Shown here piece by piece: positions 17,971 to 30,307 of a stretch of 64,000 nucleotides of DNA. Position 1 is the first letter of the stretch; each line of letters begins with the position of its first letter. Position numbers and translations under genes: made by a program. This stretch comes from Closterium sp. NIES-65 (taxonomy: Eukaryota; Streptophyta; Zygnematophyceae; Desmidiales; Closteriaceae). Under the pieces are notes generated by a model. It saw only the letters and a list, made by a program, of their open reading frames with translations. It was not told where the DNA came from and made no database searches. The stretch spans positions 558,001 to 622,000 of the forward strand of contig CANXME010002002.1 in assembly GCA_948144175.1 (NCBI GenBank). The letters are read 5' to 3'.

Positions 17971-20900
17971 CTACTGCTTTTGATCGCCATGTCTGTGCCT
18001 CTCAGTATCCCTGAGCACTCGTAGAGCCATGGGGCGCCATTGCTTGGCCGTAGACACTGACAGACCCATGCCAGTTGCCAGGCCCTTGAGCAGCATCATG
18101 GTGCGCACTATAAAGAAGATGTCTGCTGGGAAAGCCTGTGGCGATGAAGGGAGCACGAGCAGAGAATTGCCAACGTCGAAGACTCAGGAACAACAAATGC
18201 CCGCAAGAAGACACTAGCTCTAAAAAAAACATTTGTCCGAAGAAACGGGACAGGCTGGTTGACAAAACAAATCACTACCCCTGATCCATTCCCAAACCTT
18301 ACCTTCATGGCATTGCTCTTGAGTGAGCTCTCCGCCCCGAACGGGTTGGCACTGGTAACTCCGTTACCAGAGCCGGTATCAAACATGATCATGGCCATGC
18401 GGCGGAAGCTGTTGGGGTGCTCCCCGGCTGTCTTGGCCGTCTCTATCCCCATGGCCGTGAAGCACGAACCCACAGCCAGCATGTCCTCATCGGCTATTGC
18501 CACCACCAAGCGAGCCAGATTGAGCCTCAACGCTTCGGGAAGCTGCTTGGTCTGCCCATAATCTAACAGAGCCACCCTGCCGCCCGCGCACACGAGGATA
18601 TTTCCTGGATGGGGGTCTGCGTGAAAGTGGCCGTGCTGCAGCAGCATGCGGCCATACGCCGTGGATAGCGCTGAGAATATGCGACTGCAACGTGGGGGGA
18701 GGGGAAAGGGCAGGAGGTTAAGATTGTGACGATGGGAGGGTGGGGAGGAGCGCGCTAGATTGAGCCAGAGCGCCTCATGCAGCTGCTTGGTCTGCCCATA
18801 ATCTAACAGAGCCACCCTGCCCACCGCGCACACGAGAATGTTGCCCGGATGGGGGTCCGCCTGGAAGTGCCCGTGCTGCAGCAGCATGCAGCCATATGCT
18901 GTTGATAGCGCTGAGAATATGCGACTGCAAGGGGAAGGAGTTTGTGTATGAGGAAAAGGGAGAGGGTGAGGATGGATTGTGAGGAGGGGAGGAGCGGCCC
19001 TGTACGGGAGGAGGGGAGGAGGGGCCCTGTACTCCCCTGTACGTGAGGAGGAGGATGGATCTCTGGCAGCTGCTTGGACTGCCTGTAGTCCAGCCGTGTA
19101 CGGCCGACTTTTGAGTCGACTCAAAAGTCACCTTGGACTGCCTGTAGTCCAGCCGCGTACGCCCGCACGCTGCTGGTAGTGCTTAGAAGATGCGACTGGG
19201 AGGGAAGCGGGGGCACGGGACAGAGGGGGAGTGGTAGAGTGGGACGACGGTGAGGATTGGAGGCAGGGAGGAGGGAGCTTAGAGTTGGACGTGGCAGGCA
19301 GGGGCGAACAAGGGCAGGCAATGAGAGTGGCCATGGCACATCATGTGAACCTAAGGAGAGGCAAGGGGTATGCAAACACGAGTACCCCACCCAGCCCCGC
19401 CTGACCCCATCCCACCCAACCCACCGCACCTCTTGGTCTCTTTGGCCAGTGCAACACTGGGGCTGATGCCTTGCCAGAAGTCTCAGAACGGGCGTGTCCT
19501 CAGCAAGGTGTACACAAACGCGAGTACCCCACCCAATCCCGCCCAACCCCATCCCACCGCACCTCTTGGTCTGCCTTGCCAGTGCGCCACTGGGGCTGAT
19601 GCCTCGCTTGCGCATCTCCTCAGGCAGTCTCAGGATGGGCGTGCCGTCTATGAAGTCCATCACCAATAGGCCCCTGGGAGAGCCACGAAAAGGCAGGTGG
19701 AGGAAAGAGGGGCAAGCAAGAATGCCTCAAATGAAGAATGGACTCAGAATGGACGTGCCGTATATAAAGTCATCACCAGTAGGCGCCTGGGATTGACACA
19801 GTGAGCCACAAGTGGGCAAGACAGGAGACTACTTGTGAGGAGCAAGGCGTTATTGAAGTGAGGAGGACTGATAGAAGAAAGGGGGGAGCAGCGGAGGAAG
19901 AAAGGCAGAAGGCCACTTGAATGTCTAGCAGACGTCATAAACAGCACAGCATCTCTATCTGCTGAATGGGGCCACAGAAGCACAAGTGGCACCTGGCAAC
20001 GGCAGCAGTAGTGGCACCTGGTGATAGCAGCAGCAACAGCATTACCTGGTGACAAGGCCTGGTATGGCTGCTGGCACAATGACAGGTGACGCCCGTGTGT
20101 CCATCTCCGCACTCCGCCCACCACCTTCAGCCCCGCCTTGCACAATGACATGTGCCCCTTGTCGATCCTCAGGCCTTGCCTTCTTCCCCGCATGCTCCAC
20201 CCTCCCCAACGTCTCCACCCTCTCCACCCTCTCCACCCTATTCGCCCTGCTAATCCCTCCACGACCCACACCATGTCTGCCTGTGCGCCTGCTGCTCCGC
20301 ATCCCCCCATGCCTCTCCCACCTACCCCCTGCCGTCTCGCCCCCGTCCCGCTGTGCCAGGGCGTGTCTGATGCGCTCCATGGCTGCTGCCTCGTGCTCGA
20401 AGTCAAACTCGTACCGGATCTGCAACACAGGGACGAGGGAGGAGGGACACAGGATAAGAACGAGGGCAGCACATACCCGTTCGTATCGGCCAGTAGTGCC
20501 GTTGAGCCGTTTCCGATATTTGAGCTGTCCGGGAAGTTCATGGCTGCTGCCTCGCGCTCAAAATCAAACTCGTACCATGCACCATGCACGGGGCGAGAGA
20601 GAGCAGCACACTACTAATGGGGTGACAATGCACCATGCACCATGCACCATGCACCATGCACCATGCACGCACCTGCTGCTCCAGCTCAGAAATGGGACCC
20701 AGCAGGTCCACTTTGAGCTCGGCGCGCTGCAGGAAGGCGCCAAAGAGACGCAGATTTGCCAGATCCATCAGCATCAACCGCTCTGCTCCCGCGCGCTGCA
20801 CCTGTGGGGCGGGGTGGAAGTGAAGGGGGGTTGAGGAGAGGAGAGACGTGAGCGATGAGGCACATCTAGGTTCATAAGAGTGGTGAGAGCAGTGGGCGTG

Positions 20901-23102
20901 GTAGAGACGCAGATTTGCCAGGTCCATGAGCATCAGCCGCTCTGCCCCCGCGCGCTGCACCTGTGGTGTGAGAATGAAGGGGAACGCAGAGGGCGAGGAG
21001 AGAGGAGGGAACTGAGGGGCAAATAGGTGTGTGAGCGATGAGAGGACTGGGCGTAGCAGAGAGCTTGTGCTCGCGCGCCCATGAGAATCAGGTGCTCTGC
21101 TCCCGCGCGCTGCACCTGTGGTCTCTTTTGAGACGTCTCAAGAGTCACCTGTGGTGTGCGGATAAGAGGGTGGAGAAAGAGAGTGAGGACGCAAGCATGC
21201 CTATCTTATCACACAACGCCATACCACCCCATCATGCATAGGCCCTGCCTGCCTGCCATACAAGCACAGTCATGCGCACGGTGCCCCCTGCACATGTGCT
21301 GCTTGCTTACCTTGATCGCAACACGGCGCCCATCCTTCAACCTGCCCCTGTGCACCTGCTTGCAATCCGCCCCCATCACACACACACACACACACACAGA
21401 GGCACGGTGCAGGGGAGGGAATGACAAAGAAGACTGAGGATTGAGTAGAAGACGGAAAAAAATGGGCAGACCATGGGCAGCGTTGATTGCAACAAGCACT
21501 TAGTCACAATCATACCACAAGGCATTCTGCTCCTTTCCCTTCCCTTCCCCCCTCACCCTTCCCCAACTCATCCTCCCCCTTCATTCTTACCCCACCCACC
21601 ATCCTTCCCCCACCCACCATCCTCGCACACTGACCTGGGCAATGGACGCAGACCCAACGGGCTCTTCCTCAAACTCCGCAAACACGTCTTCCAGCCGCAC
21701 CCGTGCCACGTCAGCAGCGCTTGCCACGTCACTCCCTGCCACGTCAGCACGTGCCAGCTCAGCCTCGACGGTGCGTCGGACGAGAGGGAAGGGGTCTGCG
21801 GGCGCACTGTCGTGGAGAGGGGCGAGACGACGCACCCAGGCTGGGGGGGACATGTCTGGCTTGGCTAGGAACTGCCCTGCCTGGTGGGGGAAGGAGGAGG
21901 AGGGTGAGAGGGGAGTTTATGGTTGGGGGCTCAGGGTTTAGGAACATGTGTGGCTTGGCTAGGAACTACCCAGCCAGGTGGAGAAAGGAGGGATGGGGAT
22001 GGGGATGGGGATGAATGAAGAGTGGAGATGGCATCTCTATATGCAGAAAGGACATGTGTGGCTTGGCTAGGAACTGCCCTGCCTGTTGGCTCGGTGCAGA
22101 GCGGGGTGCTGTATCTCCGCGCCCGCCGCGGTTACTTTTGAGTCATCATTGCTGCAGCCGTACCTTGAGGAAGAATCGCTGCTTGCGGTTGTGGGAGGTG
22201 ACTGAAGGACACGCTCCTAACTGTCGCCTTTTGAGACGTCTCAAAAGTCTCCTAATTGTCGCAGCGGCGGCGGTACCTTGAGGAAGAAGCCCTGCATTTC
22301 GGTGCAGAGCGAGTGAAGTATCTCCGCACCCCGCTCGTGCTGCTCCTCCCACGCCGCCCGCCGCTGCTCCTCACTCAGCCTGCTTACGCGCACGCGCAGC
22401 TGGCACAGCTGATGGGGCTCGTATGGGGATGGGGGGCGGGGGGAAAGAAAGATAGAACCACGCAGCTGACTTCTGAGTCGACTCGAAAGCCTGCCTAGGC
22501 GCACGCGCACCCGGCACAGCTGATGGCGCTCACATGGGTATCGGAGTGGGGGAGTGGAAGTGAGGAAATGTGGAAGCAGGCGGAAAACGCGTGCGCGTGC
22601 GGACCTAGGAAACTACTATTGAGAGTCCACGGAACGAGCACTGTGGAAGGAATGGACTTTCTTGTCTACTGCATAGGAAACTGCCTTGGCTGCACAACTC
22701 ACACGGCTCGTTATAATCACCTTGTTGCTGCCTCGTTATAATCACCTTGTAGCTGCCGTACAGATGCACGGCTCGTCTCCAAAAATCGACAATGCGGTGC
22801 AGCGCCTGCTGCTGCTCCCGCCAACCCTCCACCTTCCTCCTGCTACCGCCGCCGCTGCCAGCAGTAACGCTGCTAGTAGCGTTGGTAGCGCCGGTAACCC
22901 TGTTTGTCCCCCGCGCCGTGGCGCTCCCCGTCTTGTCATGCGAATGCCATGGCGCGACGGACAGCCCGCTGCGGAATTGCGACTCCGCCTGCACGATCCG
23001 ATCCTGCAGCCATCCCGCGAGCTCGGCGCGCAGCGCCTCGGGGCTCGATCCTACGACGGAATTTCCGTTACGGTCGGTCGAGGCGACAAGAGAGTGCTTC
23101 AT
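17971..23102 (-). CDS. ABC1K (aarF/ADCK/UbiB-type) atypical kinase
   Basis: This protein-kinase-like family acts on lipid and quinone metabolism in mitochondria and plastids. Exons on the minus strand: 22746-23102 ([13 protein letters not shown] ... [18 protein letters not shown] ... [13 protein letters not shown]), 22276-22399 ([20 protein letters not shown] ... MQGFFLK), about 21635-21880 ([20 protein letters not shown] ... [17 protein letters not shown]), about 21311-21362 ([15 protein letters not shown]), about 20672-20800 ([20 protein letters not shown]), about 20070-20430 ([19 protein letters not shown] ... [12 protein letters not shown]), about 19600-19670 ([13 protein letters not shown]), 18306-18685 ([31 protein letters not shown]) and 17971-18155 ([19 protein letters not shown]). 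The Ala-rich loop, VAIK lysine, DPHPGN and DYG motifs are all present, so catalysis is plausible. LLDYGQ.K.LP resembles Arabidopsis At4g24810/At5g50330. Several exons have extra copies, and one exon has a Gly/Arg-rich insertion. Limits are approximate. Confidence 0.85.
18515..18935 (-). repeat. Duplicated catalytic exon of the ABC1K gene
   Basis: The copy at about 18515-18690 encodes [20 protein letters not shown] and [20 protein letters not shown]. The copy at about 18755-18930 encodes [20 protein letters not shown] and [20 protein letters not shown]. Both have the splice acceptor side [12 protein letters not shown] preceded by a pyrimidine-rich tract. A third, more decayed piece is at 19128-19190. 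Confidence 0.88.
19070..19165. repeat. ~35-bp direct repeat around a 24-bp palindrome
   Basis: TTGGACTGCCTGTAGTCCAG occurs on both sides, each copy continuing CCGYGTACG. The perfect palindrome at 19106-19129 (core CTTTTGAGTCGACTCAAAAG) lies between. Confidence 0.94.
19430..19810 (-). repeat. Copies of the [20 protein letters not shown] exon region
   Basis: The CACCTCTTGGTCTSYYTTGC / AGTGCRMCACTGGGGCTGAT block is seen near 19428 and 19560, and the CGTGCCGTMTATRAAGTC block near 19640 and 19755. One copy is intact in frame; the others are partial. Confidence 0.8.
20535..21120 (-). repeat. Copies of two ABC1K exons and an ATGCACC run
   Basis: YEFDFE(H/R)EAAAM is repeated at about 20535-20575 and 20380-20420. 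[14 protein letters not shown] is repeated at about 20755-20800 and 20905-20950, with a shorter piece (EHLILMG) at about 21080-21115. A 7-bp CACCATG run lies at 20630-20665. Confidence 0.85.
21111..21155. repeat. Palindrome between CACCTGTGGT repeats
   Basis: The near-perfect palindrome CTTTTGAGACGTCTCAAGAG (21125-21144) is bounded by CACCTGTGGT on both sides. Confidence 0.85.
22084..22275 (-). repeat. Partial copies of the MQGFFLK exon with a half and a full palindrome
   Basis: CGGTGCAGAGCG...GTATCTCCGC at about 22091-22122 and GTACCTTGAGGAAGAA at about 22162 repeat the two ends of the exon at 22276-22399. A half palindrome ACTTTTGAGTC lies between those pieces (about 22134-22144). A full one (22228-22247) sits between CTCCTAACTGTCGC and CTCCTAATTGTCGC. 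Confidence 0.88.
22383..22545 (-). repeat. ~50-bp duplication at the exon 2 acceptor with palindrome
   Basis: AGCCTGCNTANGCGCACGCG followed by CANCYGGCACAGCTGATGG is present at about 22378 and 22489. The decayed palindrome CTTCTGAGTCGACTCGAAAG (22470-22489) precedes the second copy directly. Confidence 0.88.
22695..22770 (-). repeat. Duplicated splice donor of ABC1K exon 1
   Basis: CTCGTTATAATCACCTTGT(T/A)GCTGCC occurs twice in a row (about 22708 and 22733), giving two candidate donors AAG|GTGATTATAACG 25 bp apart. Confidence 0.8.
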
Positions 23103-23149
23103 GATCGAACCAGGCGGGTAACAAGGGCGGTAACGAAGCTTGTTTGGAA

Positions 23150-24490
23150 TTGACGAGTAATGGGTGGCAGTTTTCAAGCTAAATCGTTAGGGCATGGGCC
23201 TGACATGACGAGACGATGAAACTGTATGAATCACACTTAGTCCACGATTAGAGATTGCATGAACGATAATCTATAATTATTATGGGACGAGGACGCCATG
23301 AATTATTTACCGATGATGTCATTTTGGGTACGCTGCTGCAACGCCTGTAATAAGGGATGCTTGCGATGGTTTGCGAAACTTAGCAGCTGATTTCGGGGAT
23401 TGAATCCTTCGTGTTCTGCGCACAGAGCTTGTTTCAAAGGGCACCGCAACAGCTGGGCGAAGAAGTGGGGAATTGTGATGGTGTTGCGAGTTGTTGCGAA
23501 ATGACTCTCGCCACCATACATGTTACTCGAGACAAATCTGACACCTTTTTGTCAGAGGCTCGTCAGCCGCAATACACGGACCAGAACGGTAACCGTGTTT
23601 GAACTGAACGACACCGCATAAGTAGCAGTGCCCTTGTGGGAGGCTCCAACGCAACATTCCCAGTTCAACATTCTCCAGCGCAACATTCTCAAGATGGCTT
23701 TCTGAACAAACTGTTCAAGAAAAATGTTTCCGGTAACAGATGTTAATACGGATTACGAAAGCGTTCATAAACGGTGCATCACGGTACACTTCTACGTTCA
23801 AGTCAAAGAGCATTCGACCTCACATGCCCACCACATACTTAGCAGATTTGTACTCATGTCGCGCCACGAGCCTCCACGCACCAACGTCACCTTCGAATTG
23901 CTGTGCTGGCTATCTCTCACGAGACGTTCCTGATCATCGGCGGCACGTAGGTCGGCAGCAGGATGACGGAAGTGACGCACGTTGAGCTTGCCTCTAATGC
24001 GGTAGTAGTGGAACAGCAGGTCCGCTTGGCCCGGGTAGCATTAAATGATAAAGGGACGGTCCCGCCATGAGTTCGTCGTAACTGATTCATTCTTTCAACC
24101 AACCAAGGGTAACGATGGTGGCTGCGCGTTTCCTTTCGACTACATTGGCACGGGTAGTACTAGTAGCGCTGGTGGCGCTCCATGGGGATATTCCAAAACC
24201 TCGACACGTACTACGTGGCCTTATACGTAGTACGTGTCGAGGCCGCCTTATAGTATAAGGCCAAGTACATCGACGCCGCCGTGTCGCGCAGCAAGGTATC
24301 CTGAACGTCCCTCTGATACCTGAAATCTCCTCCCTTGCTGCCAAGCCGCCTTATAGTATAAGGCCAAGTTACATAGACGCCGCCGTGTCGCGCCTTAGAA
24401 AGAAGGCGGCGAACGTGCGTCTGTCGCTCGTGATCGAGCCCGACTCGCTGCCCAACATTGCGATTAACTTCGTCACAAAAAAAATGGGGG
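23150..24490 (+). pseudogene. Relic of a second GH6 gene and its promoter
   Basis: Homology to 46,200-48,120 is visible in order. The promoter-like block CTTGCCTCTAATGCG ... GGGACGGTCCCGCC(A/G)TGAG leads into TTCATTC(T/C)TTCAACCAACC (about 23975-24110 against 47,190-47,360). Next come the signal-peptide codons (TTTCCTTTCGACTACATTGGC) and the catalytic part AGGCGGCGAACGTGCGTCTG, reading KKAANVRLSLVIEPDSLPNI, at 24395-24468. Most of the coding sequence is gone. What remains is interrupted by inverted repeats (24200-24241; 24246-24260; 24349-24363) and a scrap resembling the MutS2-like gene. Confidence 0.85.
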
Positions 24491-25239
24491 AAAATCCTTG
24501 CTTTTGCATTGCCCAAGGACTGTTGTTAGTTTGTCCCCAGCACCAATGCTGGAGGTCTATCTAGCGGAATGCTCACCAAGCTGAGAAGTGTTTGAGGATT
24601 GATTGGAAGGATTGCCTTGGAAATTTTCGTTAGGCTCAGCAAGGAGTGCCTCAGCATACACAGAACAGTTCTCATACTCACTACACGGATCGTGGGAATT
24701 TCATACAAGGCAAACTTGTAACGGACCAAAGAATGTTACTACAGTACACCCTGCTCGATCCAGAATACAATATTACCGTATACAAAACAGCATCACATTA
24801 AGCAACACGCATAGAGAATTTGTCACATTCTGTCCTGACATTGTGTGGCAAAAAATAGTAAACGTTTGGCATGTTTATTGTAGGTTTATGCAATATCGTA
24901 CATTTTATAAACATTCACAATCAAGATGGTCTAGATTTAACCAAGACAAACAAGCGGTGACCATTTGCTCAACAGGACAAAACAATACCATATTTACACC
25001 CATAATTGCAGCATGCACAATGGTAACAAACAGGCCGACACTTCAAATCTGCAAAGAGCAACGAGAATGTTACAGTGGACTTATCTAACTTGCATGACGC
25101 AGATGTTGACCGAAACTGTTTCGCCGTCTGGTATATACTTCCGAAAGCAGGGACAAATTCGAAAGGCACGTAGAATGCTCATGCACCCTGTTACGAACGG
25201 ATTTCTCCTGGGAATATAACAGACATGGACAAGATGCAT
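24490..25239. other. No gene recognised
   Basis: This AT-richer spacer lies between the GH6 relic and the first Copia element. It has only short open frames without recognisable motifs. Confidence 0.6.
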
Positions 25240-25244
25240 GTTTA

Positions 25245-25355
25245 TGTCAGAATGAGGAATGGATGATGCCATTGATGTTGGTTGGGGTACATATGACAAA
25301 CCCTAACTTCTGTACCCCCTAAGACAAACCTCACTATAGGCTACAACATTTGACA
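25245..25355 (-). repeat. Copia 1 LTR, 3' copy
   Basis: This 111-bp repeat is identical to 30197-30307, begins TG and ends CA. Confidence 0.95.
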
Positions 25356-28300
25356 CACCCCCATAGCCTAAGTGAGGGGTGTCTAGCAAAATAAAAAGAG
25401 TACGGTCACAAGACCAGTCCAAAAGAAAACAAAGCTCAGGGTGGATCACAACGTCACCACACACTCTGAGCACAAGCAACAGTGGCCACAAGGCCAGTCC
25501 AAGAGATCACAAGTATATATAGCAAGAGTACAGACGAAGCAGCCAATAAACTCAAGCCTACACATGACTAGAACCTGTGTCAACAAGGCCTAACTGCACA
25601 CAACACCTCTGGTGGTCACGAGGCGGAAGCGCCTTGGTGAAGATGTCTGCAGTGTTGGCCTCGGACTCCACAAACTCGAAGCGAGCCTGTCCACGCCTCT
25701 GCAACTCTCGCAGAAGAAAGTACCTGACGTGAATGTGCTTCACTCTGCTCTCCAGTCGCGGCTCACGACAGAGGAGGATCGACGCCTTGTTGTCAGTGAA
25801 CAAGGTCGGTGCAGAGCTCGGCCGCTCACCAAGGTCGGCGAGCAAGAAGGTCAACCACCGCAACTCCTGTGCCGCCATGGCACCAGCGTAAATCTCAGCC
25901 TCAGCTATAGAGGTCGAGACAGAAGAGGAGCGCGTGGAACGCCAGGAAACAGCTCCAGAACCCAGACTGAAACAGTACCCCTGAGTAGACCTGTGAGTCT
26001 CAGCGTCGTCAGCGTAAGAGGAGTCACAGTGACCAGTGAGTACGACAGACTGCTGCCCTCCAAGAACTAGCCCCACGCCTGATGTAGTCGCTAGGTACTT
26101 CGCCACCCTCACAGCTGCCGTCCCGTGAACAGGACGATGTCTCCCTGGCGCAACAAAGCGCGCAAGGATGCTGAGAGGGAAGGCGAGGTCCGGGCGAGTA
26201 CAAGTCATCAGGTACATGAGGCAACCCACAAGCTCTGCGTAGGGACCACTAGGCTCAAACGGCTCGTCAGGAAAGGGACCAGTGAGTCTGTGGTCAACAG
26301 CGAGAGGTGTGCGCTGTACGGTGGAGTGCTGAAGCCCGAACCGCTGAAGGACCTGCTGCACCATGTGTGACTGTGAGAGTGTAATGGTGCGAGCGGCTCT
26401 GTCCCTGGTGATCTGCAGGCCAAGGTAGTGGCGCAGCTCACCAAGATCAGTGCACGTGTGTCTCTTCTGCAGTTCGGACTTCACGTCTGCCAAAGCAACC
26501 CTGTCCGGAGTGGCGAAAACGAGGTCGTCGACGTAGACCAGAACAAAGAACGGTGTGGAGCCACGACGAACGAACAGCGACGGGTCGGCAGAAGACGGCT
26601 GGAACCCAAGGTCAGAGAGGGTAGAACGCAGAGTGTCGTGCCACTCACGAGGGGCCTGGCGAAGACCGTAAACATGTCGCCTCAGCCTCCACTGGGTCCC
26701 AGGAGGGAAAGTGCCAGTGAAGGCCGAGGGACGACGCAACCAGACCTCCTCGTGTAGGCTGCCCTGAAGGAAAGCAGTGGAGAAGTCGAGAGAGTGTAAC
26801 TCGTAGTCTCTCTGTGCTGCTACGTGTAGTAACACCCGAAGAGTGGTCATCTTCGGGGTAGGTGCGAAGGTCTGAAAGAAGTCAACTCCCTCGCGCTGAC
26901 TGAAACCTCTAGCCACGTAGCGCGCCTTGAAGACCGGGGGAGATCCTGGTGGCCGCTTCACCCTGTAGATCCACATGCCGTCGACTACGTTCGCCCCAGG
27001 GGGGGGAACCTCATCGACGTAGGTGCCTGTGGATCTGTAGGAGGCCATCTCTGCGTCCATGGCAGCTCTCCACTGAGAGGCCCAAGGCCCTGACATTGCC
27101 TCAGCATAAGTGCGAGGAGTCGGAATGTCAAGGGCGTCGGGGTCACCCTCAGGGGCGAGGAGCATGGCACAGAGATGAGGGGAAGCGGCCGCCAGGAACT
27201 CTAGCTCAAACTGCCTGTCCTCTAGGGCGTCACAGCCAAGGACAGACACACCCCCGACGACTAGAGGACTGGTAGGAGGAGCAGTCACAAGCGTGGTGGC
27301 GTAGTCAAGGCGGCGGGTAGAGGCAAAGTCAGTAACCGCGGCAGTAAGAGCGGACACAGAGGACACAGAGACACGAGGGTGAGTAACAAGAGAGGCGAGA
27401 ACACGAGAGAGAACAGGACGGTACGTGCGGTAGTAGTCAGTGACAGGAGTAGGGAGCGACACAGTGAGGGCCGACTCAGGAGGAGACGGAAGCACAGACT
27501 GAGACGGACGAGGTGGACTAGTAAGAAGGAAAGCAGTACGAAGGTCAGTGAAGGGAACAGGAGACGAGGGACGAGCACGAGGGGAGCGACGAGTAGCCCA
27601 AGAACGAGACGGAGGAGGAGAGGACAAAGGCGGAGAACTGGGGAAAACAGCGGGGGAGGAGTCAGGAGGAGGAAACATGGGACCGTAGACAGGAGGAGAG
27701 GCGGAGGAGGGAGGAGAAGGGGAGGGGAGACCAAGGGTCCGAAGACCCGAGACAGGAGGAGGAAGCGGCTGCTGCTGCTGCTGCTGCGACTGCTGCTGCT
27801 GCGGAAGCGGCTGCTTCTGGGACTGCTGCTCCTGCGGGTCCAGCTGCTGCTGCTGCTGCTCCTGCGGCTCCAGCTGCTGCTGCTGCTCCTCCAGCCGCTG
27901 TAACTCCCTCTCCTCTCTCTCTCCAACGCAAGCTGCTCGTCACGGGCACGGCGAACACGACCCTGGTGCCTAGTCGGGTAGGGGTGGGGGGGTGGAGTAG
28001 CGTCCGAAGCAACGGCAGCTCCAGAGTCCACCCCAGAAGAACTAGGCGCACCACCCCCAGAGGCAGCACTGATCAGATCAACTAACTGCTCAGCAGACAT
28101 GCCCCACAGAGCGGAGCCGTAGCGCTGAACCAGAGGAAGCCAGTCAGGAGCAGGACCGCCAACCCCGTAGGCCAACCGGACCGTGTCAGTGAGCTGAGCA
28201 AAGCACTGACCAGGGGGGTGAAAGCGGCCACAAGGGTGGCCCCGACGAGGACCTGTCAGAACCTGGTAGGGGCAGGGAGGGTAAGCAGTACCGCGCTGGG

Positions 28301-29514
28301 GCTGACGCAGCCCCGACCCCGGAGCCAGCTGCTGACGCTGCTGCTGCTGAGGCTGCTGGGAGTAAAGGGGCTGCTGCTGCTGCTGAAGGTGCTGCTGCCG
28401 CTGAGCCTGGTACCACGCCGCTGCTCCACCTAGCGGGGCCGGCAGTACAGGAGGCGACTGACGAGCTCGGGGGTCGCCGCCACCAGCAGGCGCAGTGGAG
28501 TCACCAGCCGCTGCACGAGGGGTCTCTCCAGACGCTGCACTCCCACCACCGCCAGTCGCAACAGCACCCCCACTACCTCCGCTACCTCCACCTCCACCTC
28601 CACCAGAACTACCTTTCTTGCCCCCCTTGCCGCGGGACCGCGACGCAGTCGTAACAGCAGCCGCAGTCGCGTCAGTAGCGGCAGTGGCGAGAGAGGCAGT
28701 GAAGGTGGGTAACTGCGGGACTGTGCACCCGTGGAAGAGTGGGGGGGACACAGTACCAGAGGCGGCAGCTACCGAGCGAAGGTTGCTCTCGACGTCCTTG
28801 AGTGCAGACTCAAGGACCTCGATAGTCAGCTCACTAGGGTGCTTCAGCAGAAGCGCGTCACGAACGGAGGCAAGGCGGTCAGGGAGGCTAGTGGCGATGA
28901 AATAGACAGTAATCGCCATGGGGGGAGGAAGCAGTGCAAGCTGTGCCTCAGTGCAAGCAGCGCGGTAACTAGCGTCGAGCGAGCGGAGGTGAGCGATCAA
29001 GTCAGCAGAGCGCTCAAACGAGGCGAGATCAGGAAACAGGAACGGGAGGAAAAGACGGCCAAGAGAGACAGTAGCGGGAGTAGAGTAGCGGGCCTTAATC
29101 GCAGTGAGGTACGCAGCAGCGGTGCGAACCTGAGTAAAGTGGACCTCCTCTGACTCAGGGAGGAGGCTGCTGATTGCGATGCAGGCCGCAGCGTCACGCG
29201 ACGTCCAAGCCGTCCGGTCAGCGCGCTGACGGGCAAAGCGAGCCGTAGCAGCGTCGTCAGGGGCAGAGCCTAAAGCTGTAGGCTCGGGGGGCTCGGGGAG
29301 GTCACCAGTAGCGTGCGACCAGAGGGTCTCGCCCCCCTGGACCTGACTCTCTAACAGACGGCGAGCGCGAAGAAGCCAGACGGAAAAGTCAAGGGGTCTA
29401 CCGTCAGCGTCGAAACGAAGAACTCGCGGAGTCGCCATAGTGAGAACTAACGCAAACAAACAGGCGAGTAACAACCGGGAGGAAGAGGACTCAGTCGCAG
29501 CGGAAGAGCGGGCT

Positions 29515-30070
29515 AGGGCGACGGGCCAGGGCGTAGGGTAGGGCAACCGGCCAGGGCGTAGGGTAGGGCAACGGGCCAGGGCTTAGGGTAGGGCGACGGG
29601 CCAGGGCGTAGGGAAGGGCGACGGGCCAGGGCGGAGGGAAGGGCGACGGGGCAGGGCTTAGGGTAGGGCGACGGGCCAGGGCTTAGAGTAGGGCGACGGG
29701 CTAGGGCGTAGGGCAGGGCGACGGAACGGGAGAAAGGGCGGGAGCGACGCGACGGGGCAGGGCGACGCGACGGGGCAGGGCGATGGGACGGGACAGGGCG
29801 ACGGGACGGGGCAGGGCGACGCGACGGGGCAGGGCGACGCGACGGGACAGGGCGACGGGACGGGGGGGAACCGGCGGGCACGACGCGACGGGGGGGAACG
29901 GGCGGGCACGACGCGACGGGGGGAACGGGCGCGACGCAACGAGGGGAAAGGGCGCGACGCGACGGGGGGAAAGGGCGCGACGCGACGGGACAGGGCGACG
30001 CGACGGGGGGGGGGGGGAAAGGGCGCTAGGTAACGGGGAGAAAGGGCGCTAAGCGACGGGGGGAAAGGGC
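29515..30070. repeat. GC-rich leader minisatellite of Copia 1
   Basis: Units such as GGGCGACGGGCCAGGGCGTA and GGGGCAGGGCGACGCGAC alternate between the primer-binding side and gag. The two halves use different but related units. Confidence 0.9.
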
Positions 30071-30196
30071 GCTAGGCTCGGTACTAGGCGCGGTAACAAC
30101 GGAACTGGTACGAACGAGAGGTAGGGTCAGGCTCGGGAGGTACGAACGGAGAACGGAGGAACGGGATCCCACAGGATCCTAACCTAGCTGATACCA

Positions 30197-30307
30197 TGTC
30201 AGAATGAGGAATGGATGATGCCATTGATGTTGGTTGGGGTACATATGACAAACCCTAACTTCTGTACCCCCTAAGACAAACCTCACTATAGGCTACAACA
30301 TTTGACA
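30197..30307 (-). repeat. Copia 1 LTR, 5' copy
   Basis: This 111-bp repeat is followed on the minus strand by the primer-binding site and on the other side by the GTTTA target duplication. Confidence 0.95.
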
